Of a stretch of 64,000 bases of DNA, positions 23,137 to 32,035 are shown one piece after another. The translations under genes and the position numbers were made by a program. The notes under the pieces are model-generated. The model saw only the letters and a program-made list of their open reading frames with translations, ran no database searches and had not been told where the DNA came from. Each line of letters opens with the position of its first letter. Within the stretch, counting starts at the first letter, position 1. This stretch comes from Streptomyces sp. AJS327 (lineage in GTDB: Bacteria; Actinomycetota; Actinomycetes; Streptomycetales; Streptomycetaceae), in contig NZ_SKBR01000004.1 in NCBI RefSeq assembly GCF_013450295.1, positions 372,001 through 436,000 on the forward strand, in the 5' to 3' direction.

Positions 23137-23934
23137 CTACCCGAATCCGCCGTTGCTGTGGAGTAGTTGGGCGTTGATCCAGCCGCCCTCCGCCGAGCAG
23201 AGGAAGACGACCAGGTTCGCGCAGTCCTGGGGTACACCGAGGCGGCTCAGCGGCGTGGAGCGAATCATGTCCGCCCGCTGTCCGTCGGTCATCCACCCGG
23301 TGTCGGTCGGTCCCGGGTTGATCGCGTTACAGGTGACGCCCAGGTGGGCCAGCTCGTGGGCGGCGGCCAGCGTGATCCGGTCCATCGCACCCTTGCTCGC
23401 ACCGTAGGGCAGGTTCCCGGCGGTGTGATCGCTGGTCAGGCTGACGATCCGCCCACTCCCGCGCTGCCCGCGGAAGCGCAGCCCGTACTCCCGGATCAGC
23501 AGCCACGTTGCCCGCGCGTTGACCGCGAAGTGCAGGTCGAAGCTCTCCACGGTGGTGTCCAGCAGACCGGAGTCGACCGACTCGCAGTGGCAGAGCACCA
23601 GCGCGGTGACGTTACCCAGTTCGCGCTCGACGCTGTCGAAAAGCTGACCCGGGACGGCCGGGTCGCTCAGATCCGCCTCGATCGCGTGCGTCCTCGCGCC
23701 GAGGGACACCACTCGCTGCCGCAACTCCGCGGCCGCCCCCGGATCCACGCCCCACCGCATCCGCGCGTCATACGGAGTCCAGTACGTGAAGGCCACATCC
23801 CAGCCAGCCCGCGCCAGACTCAGCACCACAGACGCCGCGATCCCCGCCGAACGTCCGGCCCCGGTGACCAAGGCGACCGGCCGCTCCTCCCGCCCCGCCT
23901 CCTGTGGACTCACCACCCGCCTCGCGTCACTCAT
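23137..23934 (-). CDS. Short-chain dehydrogenase/reductase
   Basis: A 265-residue SDR. Cofactor loop TGAGRSAGIA (classical TGxxxGIG variant), strand LVLCHC replaces the usual NNAG, catalytic Tyr and Lys in YGASK, and CNAINPGPTDTG after it. It lacks the canonical NNAG but keeps the catalytic pair, as do SDRs related to FabG-like or antibiotic-modifying oxidoreductases. ATG 23934 (MSDARR) is preferred over 23943. It stands alone, convergent with the conflict operon, and next to an integrase stump; it may be cargo of an older element. Substrate unknown. Confidence 0.85.
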   Translation of the reverse strand: MSDARRVVSPQEAGREERPVALVTGAGRSAGIAASVVLSLARAGWDVAFTYWTPYDARMRWGVDPGAAAELRQRVVSLGARTHAIEADLSDPAVPGQLFDSVERELGNVTALVLCHCESVDSGLLDTTVESFDLHFAVNARATWLLIREYGLRFRGQRGSGRIVSLTSDHTAGNLPYGASKGAMDRITLAAAHELAHLGVTCNAINPGPTDTGWMTDGQRADMIRSTPLSRLGVPQDCANLVVFLCSAEGGWINAQLLHSNGGFG

Positions 23935-23978
23935 GCCCCTCATCCTGACGGTCCCGCCGCTCCCACAGCCCCCTTCCC

Positions 23979-24329
23979 CGCCACGTCGCTGCCTCGCTCA
24001 TGCTCGCCGCCGACGTCGACGCAAAGATCGTGTCCGAGACGCTCGGCCACAGCGACACCCGGATCACGCGAGACACGTATCAGTCGGTCATGCCGAAGGT
24101 GGCCGCCGAGGCCGCCGAGGCAACCGCGGCCATCGTTCCGCGCGGCACCGCCCGTCAGCCCAAGCCGACAGAGAAGGAGCAGGCCGCCCTCGACGAGATC
24201 GCCACGTTGGCCACCGACAAGCTCGTCGCGGACATCGCAGAGGCGGCCGTCGAGCACGATGGCCACACGACGGCCACACATGAAGGTGCCAAGATCATCG
24301 AGTTCCGTCCCCGGAAGGTCCGAGCATAA
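23979..24329 (+). pseudogene. 3' remnant of a tyrosine-recombinase integrase
   Basis: Only the C-terminal quarter remains: RHVAASLMLAADVD with the second catalytic Arg, then ETLGHSDTRITRDTYQ with the catalytic Tyr, then a Lys/Glu tail ending KVRA. The DNA is closely related to the 3' part of the intact integrase at 40537-42114 over LMLAA to YQSV, but the tails differ. Upstream homology stops abruptly near 23979, so the first three quarters were deleted. A terminator and an att repeat follow, in the same order as at the right end of the element. Confidence 0.88.
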
Positions 24330-24331
24330 GA

Positions 24332-24368
24332 AAAAGCCCAGGTCACGGTCTAGGTGACCTGGGCTTTT
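24332..24368. terminator. Perfect-stem terminator after the integrase remnant
   Basis: AAAAGCCCAGGTCAC (24332-24346) and its exact complement (24354-24368) form a 15-bp stem with a 7-nt loop, ending in TTTT. It separates the integrase remnant from the tRNA-derived att repeat and works for both strands. Confidence 0.85.
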
Positions 24369-24371
24369 GGT

Positions 24372-24414
24372 GAGCCGCCTGGGGGAGTCGAACCCCCGAC
24401 CTACGCATTACGAG
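24372..24414 (-). repeat. attL: 43-bp duplicate of the tRNA-Thr 3' end
   Basis: Forty-three bases identical to 42246-42288. They cover the T arm, acceptor 3' side and up to the anticodon of tRNA-Thr on the minus strand, but not the 5' half, so this copy is not a functional tRNA. It marks the left end of the integrated element. Confidence 0.95.
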
Positions 24415-24566
24415 GGCCGGAATGATCGTGACGGGTGGTGATTCGTACTCGGGATCGATCCGTTATTGCCTGGTCAGAGACGTGCAGGGCTCGGCGACGT
24501 GGCGCCCCGTCCAACGGGTGCTAGACCGTCCGCTCACGCATCGCTCACGTAGTGCGGCGGCCAAGT
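24415..24566. other. Left-end spacer of the element with a 19-bp terminal repeat
   Basis: Non-coding. CGCTCACGCATCGCTCACG at 24531-24549 recurs exactly at 42134-42152 in the same orientation. It contains GCTCACG twice, 11 bp apart. Likely an arm-type recombinase or Xis site. Confidence 0.6.
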
Positions 24567-27500
24567 TCAGCCCGAACCACCAGGGCTCCATACCTCTCCA
24601 CTCTCTGTGCGTCGGTTGAGCAGGATGTCGGTCAGCCGTTGCCCGAACCACGCCTCAACGGGGTCGTGCCCTTGAGAGCTCAGCCACTCGCGGTACCGAG
24701 GTGGGATCTCCTCCAGCAATGCAGAGCGGTCCTGAGTTCCCGCCTTCGCCATCAGACCATGCAACTGGCCAGAGAGTGACTCTCCAAGGACGATCTGTTC
24801 TCCAGTCGCCAACCGCGCGTAGAAGACGAATCCCGAGTCGCGAGTTGGCAAAGCAAGGATCGCCCCATCCGGAGCCGAGGTAGGCAGACCCGCCTCTCCT
24901 CCATGCCACGGGCACGCATGCCCAACAACGTAGACACACCAATCAATAAACAATGGCGGCGGCACTGAATCGCTTTCCCACCCCCATTCGATTACACACC
25001 CGCACGGATGAAGCAAAGGGGTCCATTGGACACCTGGAATACCTCCTCGCAACCCGCCCTGCGCCCGTTCAAGCAGATTCAAGATAGATGCACGATTCTC
25101 GAGAGAAAGCGCGAGATCTGACTCAAATGCATCCGGCTCGACCGAGGACAGCGCCTGAAATATTCCGACTGCCTCCTCACTGGACGCAAGAGCCTCCTCT
25201 AGGCGGCCCTGACTTCGCAGTTGAGTCGATTGATTACCGAGCGCACCCGCCAGGTTAGGAAGGAAGGCACCGGGATTGCTTCGCGTCAGTTTCCTCAGCA
25301 GGGAAACGGCCGACGATATAGCCTCAATAGCGTCAACCCCGCGACCCACTTCATTCAGGTCACTCGAGTAGTTAGTCAAGGACAAGGCAAGGTCAGAAAG
25401 AAATGCTCCAGGGTGCTCCTTCATCAAAGCCTGAAAGAGCTCCACCGAGCGAGTGCTGGCCTTGACAGCCTCATCAAACTCGCCAATCCGATGAAGTCGA
25501 ATGGACTGATTGTTTAGCAACCCAGCAACCTTCGAAAGGAATGCTTTAGGGTTAGACTGGGCGAGGCTCTCGAAAATCTCCAAAGCCTCAGCATTGGCGT
25601 CAAGCGCCTCCCTCAACATCTCCAGTGAATTGAAATCAGACGATTGATTAGCCAATGCGGTCGCAAGTTCGGGAAGGAACGCCTCTGGCGCGCCATCAAC
25701 TATCTTTCGATATACCCTTACAGACTCACTACTTGCCTGCAGAGCAATCTCACACTGCCCATTCTCTCTTAGGATTTGCGCCTTATTGGTAAGTGAAGCA
25801 GCAAGACTGGGCCCAAACATGTCGGGGCGCTCCTCAGCCAGCTTCTGACGGATCTCCGCCGACTCCGAGATGGATACCAGCGCAGCTTGACGGCGCCCTA
25901 GCCGACCTAGACAGATCGACTGATTACTAAGGGAGGCCGCAAGTCTGACCTGAAATTGATCTGGGAAGCGCTCGGCCAAGCCCCGGTAGATTTCGACCGA
26001 TTCCGCAATGGCAGCAAGGGACTCCTCGTTCCTCCCGACATGCATAAAGGCTCTCGACTGATTATCCAGAGCCAATGCAAGTCTCGGTACCATCAAGTCT
26101 GGGTGAACTTCGGCAAGGCTGCGAAACATGCCCAATGCGGAAGCGCTGACATTCACAGCATCTTGCCATTCTCCCAGCGCACTTAGACTGGCAGCCTGAT
26201 TGGTCAACGCGTCAGCGAGTCGATGAGTAAATTGACCGCGGCTAGCCTGGTTCAGCCCGCTGAAGATTTCAACGGCTTCTGCGCCTGCTTGAAGAGCCTT
26301 CTCATGTAGACCGAGTTCACCGAAGCTGTTTGACTGATTAGTGAGGTTAACAGCCAGCTGAAGCATTTCTTCCGGGCCCACGCTACTGAGTCGGCGACTG
26401 TGCGCCACAGCCTCACTGATTGCTTTTAGGGACTCCTCCCTCTTGCCGACAGCACCGAGACGGACTGAGTGATCGCTAAGCCACGAAGCTAGCGCTTTAC
26501 TATCGCCGCTTTCTCGGTAGTATTCCACGATTTTCGCAGTCAACTCAGCCGCAAATCCGGCCAGCGCAATGGTCTCTTCGGGGAGCTTGTCGTAGAGTTC
26601 CTCAAGGGAGTTGATCTCATTGCGTAACTCATGGACCGCCGCTTCAAGAGAACCAACCAGCGCCATCGGCGACTCGACACGGCGCGCAGCTTCGATGAGG
26701 ACCGAAGATAGGTCGATCGGGCTGTAGGCAGCTGCACGGGCCAAGGACTCAGCGGCTGCGGTACCGCCAGGGCGAGCAGCGGCTCTGGCCAGCAGAGTCA
26801 CTGCATGGCTCTGCTGCTCTGGGCCCGCGCCCGTGATCACCTTGGTGACCACGTCAGATTCGCCGGCCACTGCAGTTGCTATGTAGCACTCGGCTAGCGG
26901 ATCAGGCTGGAGGCTTCCCCACAGAGAACTGCCAGCCGGTCGAGGTGGATACAGATCTCCGACCCATTCGGCCAGGGCCCGACGGGACTCCTCGGCTCCG
27001 TCCCCTCCCAAACCAGGAAGCGCTGCAAGGATCTGCAATGCCTCGGCACGTGGCGTCGGCCCACAGAGCTGAGCGGCCATCATCGCCACTTGCCGAACAT
27101 GCCCCAGTCCCAAGTTGCGACTCTCGGCAATTCGGTTCCAATATCGCCGTTCGTGGGAAAGAAGGACTTCCTCTGGGGATACCCGAGGGGCTTCTTCGGG
27201 CAACAGCGAAGTGAGCGCGGATGCATGAAGTGCGAGTGCTTGACCGGCTGTTGCTCTTGATGAGTCTAGGGGCTTTCGTCGGGATTCCAGCACCTCGTAC
27301 CCCAGATTCTGGAGCCCTTCGCTAAACGCAGCCACTGCTCTCTGCCAGAGATGCTCTCGCCCAGCTGGTGTCTCGACGAGTCCGGGTAGGGTGAGTGGGT
27401 CGAATCGCAGAACCCCCGGAATCGCTGCGGAAGCAGCGTGCAAATGCGCGAACCACTCGCCGGATGCACGAGCAAGCAACAGCAATCTTACTGGATGGAA

Positions 27501-28547
27501 AGGTGGATGTTCGGCAAGCCAGTCGATAATCTGTTGTGCCTGGTTGGGCCCTGTTTCAATGTAGTCAAGGACCAAGAGAACCGGTGAAGTGGTCCGAGTA
27601 AGAGTCGACAGGTGGGCGGCGACATCAGCTTGGTTGGCAACGAGCCCCGTCACCCACCCCTCTGTCTCCATTTCCTCACAAAGGCGACGGGCAAGGCGAG
27701 TTTTGCCTTGACCGCCAGGTCCTGTGATCAACCATGCAGACAACGACGCCGGTTCCAAACACCAGCCAGCGAGCTGCTTAATAGTGTCCTCACGCCCGAT
27801 GAAAGGAACGACCTCATGTTCGGCACGGAGGAGGCCGGCCGGGGATGCTGCCCCTTGGGCCGGATACCATGGAAATAACAGATCGCACAACTCTACAGGT
27901 TCAAGCCGAAGGGGGCGTCCAGTATGGGCCTCTACCGCATGGCGGAATCCGTCTTGAGCACTCAGGGAGTGTAGTGGCACTGCTGTCAGCCGACGCTGGG
28001 CGAACGCTGGAGTATCCCAAGCGATTACGCCCACGAGTAGATCTCCGCACCACAATGCCGATCCAGACATTCCTGACCAGCGTGATGGTTCACCTGAATC
28101 GCTGTCTGGCCAATTGTCCAGACGAACGTCGAGGAGTTGCTGCTTACGTCGAGCTAAGGGATTGATCCAAGCGCTAAGATGTTCGCTGTCACGAATCTGC
28201 TCTGGCCCCTCAAATGCCATCGCTGAATCTGGGAATCCAACCGCCTCGCAGTCCACTCTGGGAGAAGAGCTCATGAATCGGCCGAACCGGATAGGCTGTT
28301 TCCAGGCCAACTCAAGGTTAGGGTCGATAATCTCTACTAACGCGGCATCCAGTAATCCGGCTCCTTGCCAGATGACCCGCGCCTTCCGCAGCACGCCGTC
28401 TCCCAATAGGCGTACTTTTACCTCATCTGAGGACAGGGTGTGCGCTGCAGTCAGCAGTAGTCGCTGAGCAATCAGATACCCCGATCCAGTTTGCCAGCCT
28501 GACTCAGGCTTTCGAACCCAAATTTCCGCAACTGCCTCGACACGCAT
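24567..28547 (-). CDS. Trypsin-STAND NTPase-TPR conflict protein
   Basis: 1326 residues. A cytoplasmic trypsin-like protease comes first: His36 (LTAAHTL), Asp67 (GLLDAALVEI), Ser161 (GMSGSAL). Then a STAND-type P-loop NTPase, Walker A GPGGQGKT (276-283), Walker B VLLVLDYIE (323-331). Residues about 640-1140 are roughly ten TPR-like units with a 47-residue period (LANQS..L..LG..EEAL). The C-terminus has a Cys/His group (HPCGC near 1180-1184, GHACPWH near 1209-1215) that may bind metal. The layout is that of NTP-dependent sensors in which ligand binding by the repeats oligomerises the NTPase and activates the protease. Base composition is far lower than around it (25081-25140 counts 30 GC of 60), and Leu131 is a TTA codon (28155-28157), so translation may need bldA tRNA. 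It is nine bases downstream of the Trypco2 gene. Confidence 0.9.
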   Translation of the reverse strand: MRVEAVAEIWVRKPESGWQTGSGYLIAQRLLLTAAHTLSSDEVKVRLLGDGVLRKARVIWQGAGLLDAALVEIIDPNLELAWKQPIRFGRFMSSSPRVDCEAVGFPDSAMAFEGPEQIRDSEHLSAWINPLARRKQQLLDVRLDNWPDSDSGEPSRWSGMSGSALWCGDLLVGVIAWDTPAFAQRRLTAVPLHSLSAQDGFRHAVEAHTGRPLRLEPVELCDLLFPWYPAQGAASPAGLLRAEHEVVPFIGREDTIKQLAGWCLEPASLSAWLITGPGGQGKTRLARRLCEEMETEGWVTGLVANQADVAAHLSTLTRTTSPVLLVLDYIETGPNQAQQIIDWLAEHPPFHPVRLLLLARASGEWFAHLHAASAAIPGVLRFDPLTLPGLVETPAGREHLWQRAVAAFSEGLQNLGYEVLESRRKPLDSSRATAGQALALHASALTSLLPEEAPRVSPEEVLLSHERRYWNRIAESRNLGLGHVRQVAMMAAQLCGPTPRAEALQILAALPGLGGDGAEESRRALAEWVGDLYPPRPAGSSLWGSLQPDPLAECYIATAVAGESDVVTKVITGAGPEQQSHAVTLLARAAARPGGTAAAESLARAAAYSPIDLSSVLIEAARRVESPMALVGSLEAAVHELRNEINSLEELYDKLPEETIALAGFAAELTAKIVEYYRESGDSKALASWLSDHSVRLGAVGKREESLKAISEAVAHSRRLSSVGPEEMLQLAVNLTNQSNSFGELGLHEKALQAGAEAVEIFSGLNQASRGQFTHRLADALTNQAASLSALGEWQDAVNVSASALGMFRSLAEVHPDLMVPRLALALDNQSRAFMHVGRNEESLAAIAESVEIYRGLAERFPDQFQVRLAASLSNQSICLGRLGRRQAALVSISESAEIRQKLAEERPDMFGPSLAASLTNKAQILRENGQCEIALQASSESVRVYRKIVDGAPEAFLPELATALANQSSDFNSLEMLREALDANAEALEIFESLAQSNPKAFLSKVAGLLNNQSIRLHRIGEFDEAVKASTRSVELFQALMKEHPGAFLSDLALSLTNYSSDLNEVGRGVDAIEAISSAVSLLRKLTRSNPGAFLPNLAGALGNQSTQLRSQGRLEEALASSEEAVGIFQALSSVEPDAFESDLALSLENRASILNLLERAQGGLRGGIPGVQWTPLLHPCGCVIEWGWESDSVPPPLFIDWCVYVVGHACPWHGGEAGLPTSAPDGAILALPTRDSGFVFYARLATGEQIVLGESLSGQLHGLMAKAGTQDRSALLEEIPPRYREWLSSQGHDPVEAWFGQRLTDILLNRRTESGEVWSPGGSG

Positions 28548-28556
28548 ACGTCGACC

Positions 28557-28871
28557 TCAGCGTGTTGGGATACTGTCAGCCTGGCTGGAAATTCGTGGCG
28601 TATTGCCTTGCCTGTCCTTGGGGTTGAGTGTCACTTTCATACGATGCGTGGCCCCATGATTCTCTACTCCCTTCGCCCCGAGCGATAGCACGTAAACACG
28701 GGCCCTCGCCTCGCCCGTATTCTCTTGCCGTACATCCACCGCGAACTCCAGCTCCACAGGGCCGACCTCAAAGCCGAGATCCTGTTCCGCGCCTTCAGCT
28801 TGGGCTGCAGCTAGCTCCGCCCGTACCCCACGGACAGCATCAGCCAATCCCACCCACGCCTCATCTGCCAT
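28557..28871 (-). CDS. Trypsin-co-occurring domain 2 (Trypco2) protein
   Basis: A 104-residue protein. LADAVRGVRAELAAAQAEGAEQDLGFEVGPVELEFAVDVRQ and then ARVYVLSLGAKG is the Trypco2 pattern: one amphipathic helix followed by beta strands. These small proteins are known by genomic association with trypsin-like/STAND proteins and have no assigned activity. ATG 28871 is chosen because the family pattern starts right after it; the frame stays open upstream but is not protein-like. Co-transcribed with the protease-STAND gene. Confidence 0.85.
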   Translation of the reverse strand: MADEAWVGLADAVRGVRAELAAAQAEGAEQDLGFEVGPVELEFAVDVRQENTGEARARVYVLSLGAKGVENHGATHRMKVTLNPKDRQGNTPRISSQADSIPTR

Positions 28872-29186
28872 CAGAGCCGTCTCCCTACGGTTGGCCTTTG
28901 ATACCGAGACGATCACAGTACGAGATTCCAAGCATCCCGTCTGGGTCTTTGCCATGTGAGTGGGCAGGAAGATGTGACGGCCGACTCCGCCGGTCAGCAC
29001 CGGCGGTGCCGGGTGGCCGTGGTCCTTGTCCGGCGGCGTGGGCGCGGGGGCGAGCGCGGCGTGCGTGTCTTGCCGCCCAGCGAGCGTAGGAACCGGCCAG
29101 AGATGCTGGGCGCCCGACATTCGCTGCTCAGAGGGCAATTGAACCCCTAATCGTGTCCCGATTCCGCCGTCATCGGGCTCCTGGGG
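28872..29186. other. Promoter region of the Trypco2/STAND pair
   Basis: About 315 bases with no credible gene. It should contain the promoter of the leftward Trypco2-STAND operon and the 3' end of the deformylase operon. Base composition changes here from low GC (28872-28950) to high GC (29000 onwards). Confidence 0.6.
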
Positions 29187-29756
29187 TCAGGAACCGTCGT
29201 ATGCCCAGCTCCGGCCAGTCTGGCGGTACTCCTCGACGGGGAGCGGGTCGACGCCGGTCCGCATGCGGGAGGTGTAGAGCAGGCCGTCGAGGTGGTCGAT
29301 CTCGTGGTGGATGAGGCGGGCGAGTCCGCGTTCGTAGGTGGTGGTCACGGTTGCGCCGTTCAGAGCCGTCGTCTCCACGGTGATCTTCAGGGGGCGGGGG
29401 ACGAGGCCGCGGACGTCGAAGAAGCTCAGGCAGCCTTCGTACTGTTCGTCCGTCTCGTCGGAGTGGCCGGTGATCCGGGGGTTGAGCAGGGTGATGGCGG
29501 GCGCGTCGCCGGGCGGTTGGACGACGGCTGCGGCGCGGCCGATGCCGATCTGCGGGGCGGCGATGCCCATGCCTTTGGCGAAGGGGTGGACCTGGCCGAC
29601 CCGCTCCATGGCGGCGAACAGTTCGTCGGTGATGCGCTCGGCCTCTTCGCGTTCGGTGGGCAGGTCGAAGGCGCGGGCCGGTTCGGCGAGGATGCGGGCA
29701 TCGTGCTGGACGATGCCGAGGTCTCGCATGCGCTGGCTGGGTCGCACGTCAATCAC
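29187..29756 (-). CDS. def-like: Peptide deformylase
   Basis: A 189-residue metal-dependent hydrolase that removes the N-formyl group from nascent peptides. All three motifs are intact: GMGIAAPQIG (62-71), EGCLS (107-111, Cys109 metal ligand) and HEIDH (151-155, two His ligands and the catalytic Glu). The start GTG 29756 overlaps the stop of the HTH gene by four bases (GTGA), so the two are coupled. A deformylase on a mobile element is not housekeeping; it could protect against a deformylase inhibitor or process a product of the adjacent cassette. Neither has evidence beyond location. Confidence 0.93.
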   Translation of the reverse strand: MIDVRPSQRMRDLGIVQHDARILAEPARAFDLPTEREEAERITDELFAAMERVGQVHPFAKGMGIAAPQIGIGRAAAVVQPPGDAPAITLLNPRITGHSDETDEQYEGCLSFFDVRGLVPRPLKITVETTALNGATVTTTYERGLARLIHHEIDHLDGLLYTSRMRTGVDPLPVEEYRQTGRSWAYDGS

Positions 29757-30727
29757 CTGAACTCCCCTTGTTCCGTGTTGGGTTCGGGACGTGCCCGGAA
29801 CCGCCACTCCAGACGGTACCGAGCGTGCAAGGCGGGTGTGGCCGTGGTCCACGTGAATTGCCGTAGCTCGCCGTCGTCGCTACGGACGGGCGGGGTTCGT
29901 AGCGGGGAAGCTTCGGCGGTCATGGAGGTCTCGGTGCCCCACACGACCGGGTCGAGAGCGGCGGGGAAGGCGAGCTGGACTTCGAGTTGTTCGGTGGGCA
30001 GGCGAACGGCGCGCTGGAACCAGTGGCCCCACTTGTCGTCGCCGACGGAGTAGGCGTACTCGATCCACACGGACTCGCCGGGGTAGAGCGGGAAACGGCC
30101 GTGCTCGTTGTCGAACAGCAGCCAGACCTCCTTGAAGGCATCGCGGTCGTGCTTGGCCTGCCACCGCATCGCCTCGCCCCGGCAGGTGGCGGTGAGGTCG
30201 AGTTCGTCCCAGGTCAACGGGTGGGCGCGGTAATGGGCGTTGGACCGCTCCGGCGCCCCGGGGTAGCGGTCGACGGAGATGCGGATCAGGTAGCGAGTCA
30301 CTGGCTCAGTGCCGGTGTTCCGCAGCCGGCGCCGCATGGTCAGCCGGTAGGAGCTGCCGTCGTACTGGAGCCGGGCGGCGTCGTGCTCGACGACGAGGGC
30401 GGAGCCGGTGGCGTACGGCTGCTCGGGCCTGCGTGGGGCGGGCGGAGCTGCGGGCGGGCGCCGGGACCGTGTTCGGGCCTGCTCGTAGTCGAGCCATCGT
30501 CGCCAGATCGCTTTTCCGGCGTTCAGGGCTTCGTCGGCATGGCGGGAGAACTCTTCGCTGGGCTTGTGTCGGCCTGACTCGACGTGGCTGACGTAGGACG
30601 GGTCGAAGCCCATGGCCAGGGCCAACGCCCGTTTGGACATGCCTCGTACTTCCCGCCAACGCGCCACCTCGGCCGCGTAGTCCGCGGCTGCCTGCTCGAC
30701 GGTGGTGTCCTCGTCGTGCGCGTCCAT
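29753..30727 (-). CDS. XRE-type HTH protein with a large C-terminal domain
   Basis: 324 residues. N-terminal lambda-repressor-like HTH: WREVRGMSKRALALAMGFDPSYVSHVESGRHKPS (about 25-58). The remaining 230 residues are Trp/Tyr-rich, with DGSSYRLTMRRRLRNTGTEPVTRYLIRISVDRYPG and a repeated strand pattern that looks like a beta-sandwich sensor or binding domain; I do not recognise it. ATG 30727 is chosen; an upstream ATG at 30793 is possible but lacks homology. It is divergent from the glycosyltransferase operon and coupled to the deformylase, so it probably controls both. Confidence 0.78.
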   Translation of the reverse strand: MDAHDEDTTVEQAAADYAAEVARWREVRGMSKRALALAMGFDPSYVSHVESGRHKPSEEFSRHADEALNAGKAIWRRWLDYEQARTRSRRPPAAPPAPRRPEQPYATGSALVVEHDAARLQYDGSSYRLTMRRRLRNTGTEPVTRYLIRISVDRYPGAPERSNAHYRAHPLTWDELDLTATCRGEAMRWQAKHDRDAFKEVWLLFDNEHGRFPLYPGESVWIEYAYSVGDDKWGHWFQRAVRLPTEQLEVQLAFPAALDPVVWGTETSMTAEASPLRTPPVRSDDGELRQFTWTTATPALHARYRLEWRFRARPEPNTEQGEFR

Positions 30728-30874
30728 CGAAGCCCCGCCCGCGTCATCGATTTGGTGAGCATGAATGAACCGTGAGTGATCCAAGTTCATCATCCCGTCA
30801 CGGCCCGCGTCGCCGTTTTCCTTCCCTTACCAGCCCGGATAGACCCTCCGGGCAGATGAGGGAGGCGAGGCATC
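30728..30874. promoter_or_regulatory. Divergent promoter between the HTH/deformylase and glycosyltransferase operons
   Basis: A 147-base gap between divergent starts. ATGAATGAAC and GTTCATCAT near 30761-30793 form an imperfect inverted repeat that could be the operator of the HTH protein. GGAGGCGAGG lies before the glycosyltransferase start. Confidence 0.5.
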
Positions 30875-32035
30875 ATGCGCGTGCTGTACCTGCTCAACAT
30901 CTCCAACCCCGACCGGCTTTCGGCGGATTCGGGATGGATCTTCGCGGACCTGCTTGCCCCGGCCCTGGCGGATGCCGGGTCGGAGGTGACCGTCGCGGCC
31001 CCGGCAGCGGCCGGGGATGCCCGCTGCGGCTTCCACCGGACGAAGGTGCCGGGGACGAAGTACCGGGCCCGGTTCTCCACGGACGTCGAGGAGTTGGTGG
31101 CACTGATCCGGGCGGAGAGGCCGGACGCGGTGGTGGCCAACCAGATCGAGGAGGCCCCGGCGATCCGCACCGCTCTGCTGGAGGCCGGCTCGGCCGCGGT
31201 GCTGGCCGGGTACTGCCACTACCTGCCGTTCTCCTTCGCCGAGGGCGGTCAGCTCATGCTCGACCCGTCCGTGAACGACGCGGGGCTCGGACGGCCGGTG
31301 CTGTTGGCCTTCGCTGCCGGATTGGCTGCCTGTGACCGGGTGATGGTCCACTCGGTCACGGCCGCGTCCTGGGTGTCGGCTGCCGCGGCCCGCGTGACGG
31401 TGGATCTCGGCGAGAAGCTGCGGGTGGTCCCCGCCCCGCGCGATGAGCGGCTGGTCCGCGACCCCGCAGCAGCGGCCCGCTGTGAGAACAGCGCCGGGGC
31501 GGTCGGGGTCTACAACCACCGGCTGTACGCGCACTACGGCACCCAGCAGTTCGTCGACCTGGCCCGCGACTTGGCAGCCTCCGGCACCGTACGGCTCCGG
31601 GTCATGGACCTGTTCGGCAAGCGCCGGGCCGAGCGCACGGGCCTGGACGACAGCCCCGAGAAGATGCGTGACCAGCTTGCGGCCATGCCGCACGTTCAGG
31701 TCGTCTCCGACCGCGGCGACCGCGTCCGCTACAAGAACCTGCTCGCCGGTGCCCGCTTCGGCATCGCCCCCTTCCGCCCCGGCTGCCCCTGGTCGATGAG
31801 CGTGATCGACTGCCAGGGCATGGGCCTGCCGGTCATCTCGCCCCGCCTGGGCTGGCTTGCCGAGCACATCGATCCCGACCTGTGCTTCACCACCCCGGCC
31901 GAGGCCGTCGACCTCGCTGAACGCCTCGCTGTGGACGACGAGTTCCACGCCCTGCACGCCAAGCGTGCCCACGCCTCCACCGCCGAGTTCGCCCCTGCCC
32001 TGGTTGCCGCCCGCTACCTGGAGGCCCTCTCGTGA
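30875..32035 (+). CDS. Glycosyltransferase, GT-B fold (family 4-like)
   Basis: A 386-residue two-Rossmann enzyme. N-terminal acceptor half (MRVLYLLNISNPDRLSADSGWIFADLLAPALADAGSEV) and C-terminal donor half with GARFGIAPFRPGCPWSMSVIDCQGMGLPVISPRLGWLAEHI, which holds the position of the GT4 E-x7-E motif although the exact acids are changed. No signal or membrane segment. First gene of a five-gene run with start/stop overlaps, so all products likely act on one molecule. Donor and acceptor unknown. Confidence 0.82.
   Translation: MRVLYLLNISNPDRLSADSGWIFADLLAPALADAGSEVTVAAPAAAGDARCGFHRTKVPGTKYRARFSTDVEELVALIRAERPDAVVANQIEEAPAIRTALLEAGSAAVLAGYCHYLPFSFAEGGQLMLDPSVNDAGLGRPVLLAFAAGLAACDRVMVHSVTAASWVSAAAARVTVDLGEKLRVVPAPRDERLVRDPAAAARCENSAGAVGVYNHRLYAHYGTQQFVDLARDLAASGTVRLRVMDLFGKRRAERTGLDDSPEKMRDQLAAMPHVQVVSDRGDRVRYKNLLAGARFGIAPFRPGCPWSMSVIDCQGMGLPVISPRLGWLAEHIDPDLCFTTPAEAVDLAERLAVDDEFHALHAKRAHASTAEFAPALVAARYLEALS

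Noticed and set aside
24372..24414. A second tRNA-Thr gene
   Set aside because: Only the 3' 42 bases are present, no 5' acceptor arm or D arm; it is attL.
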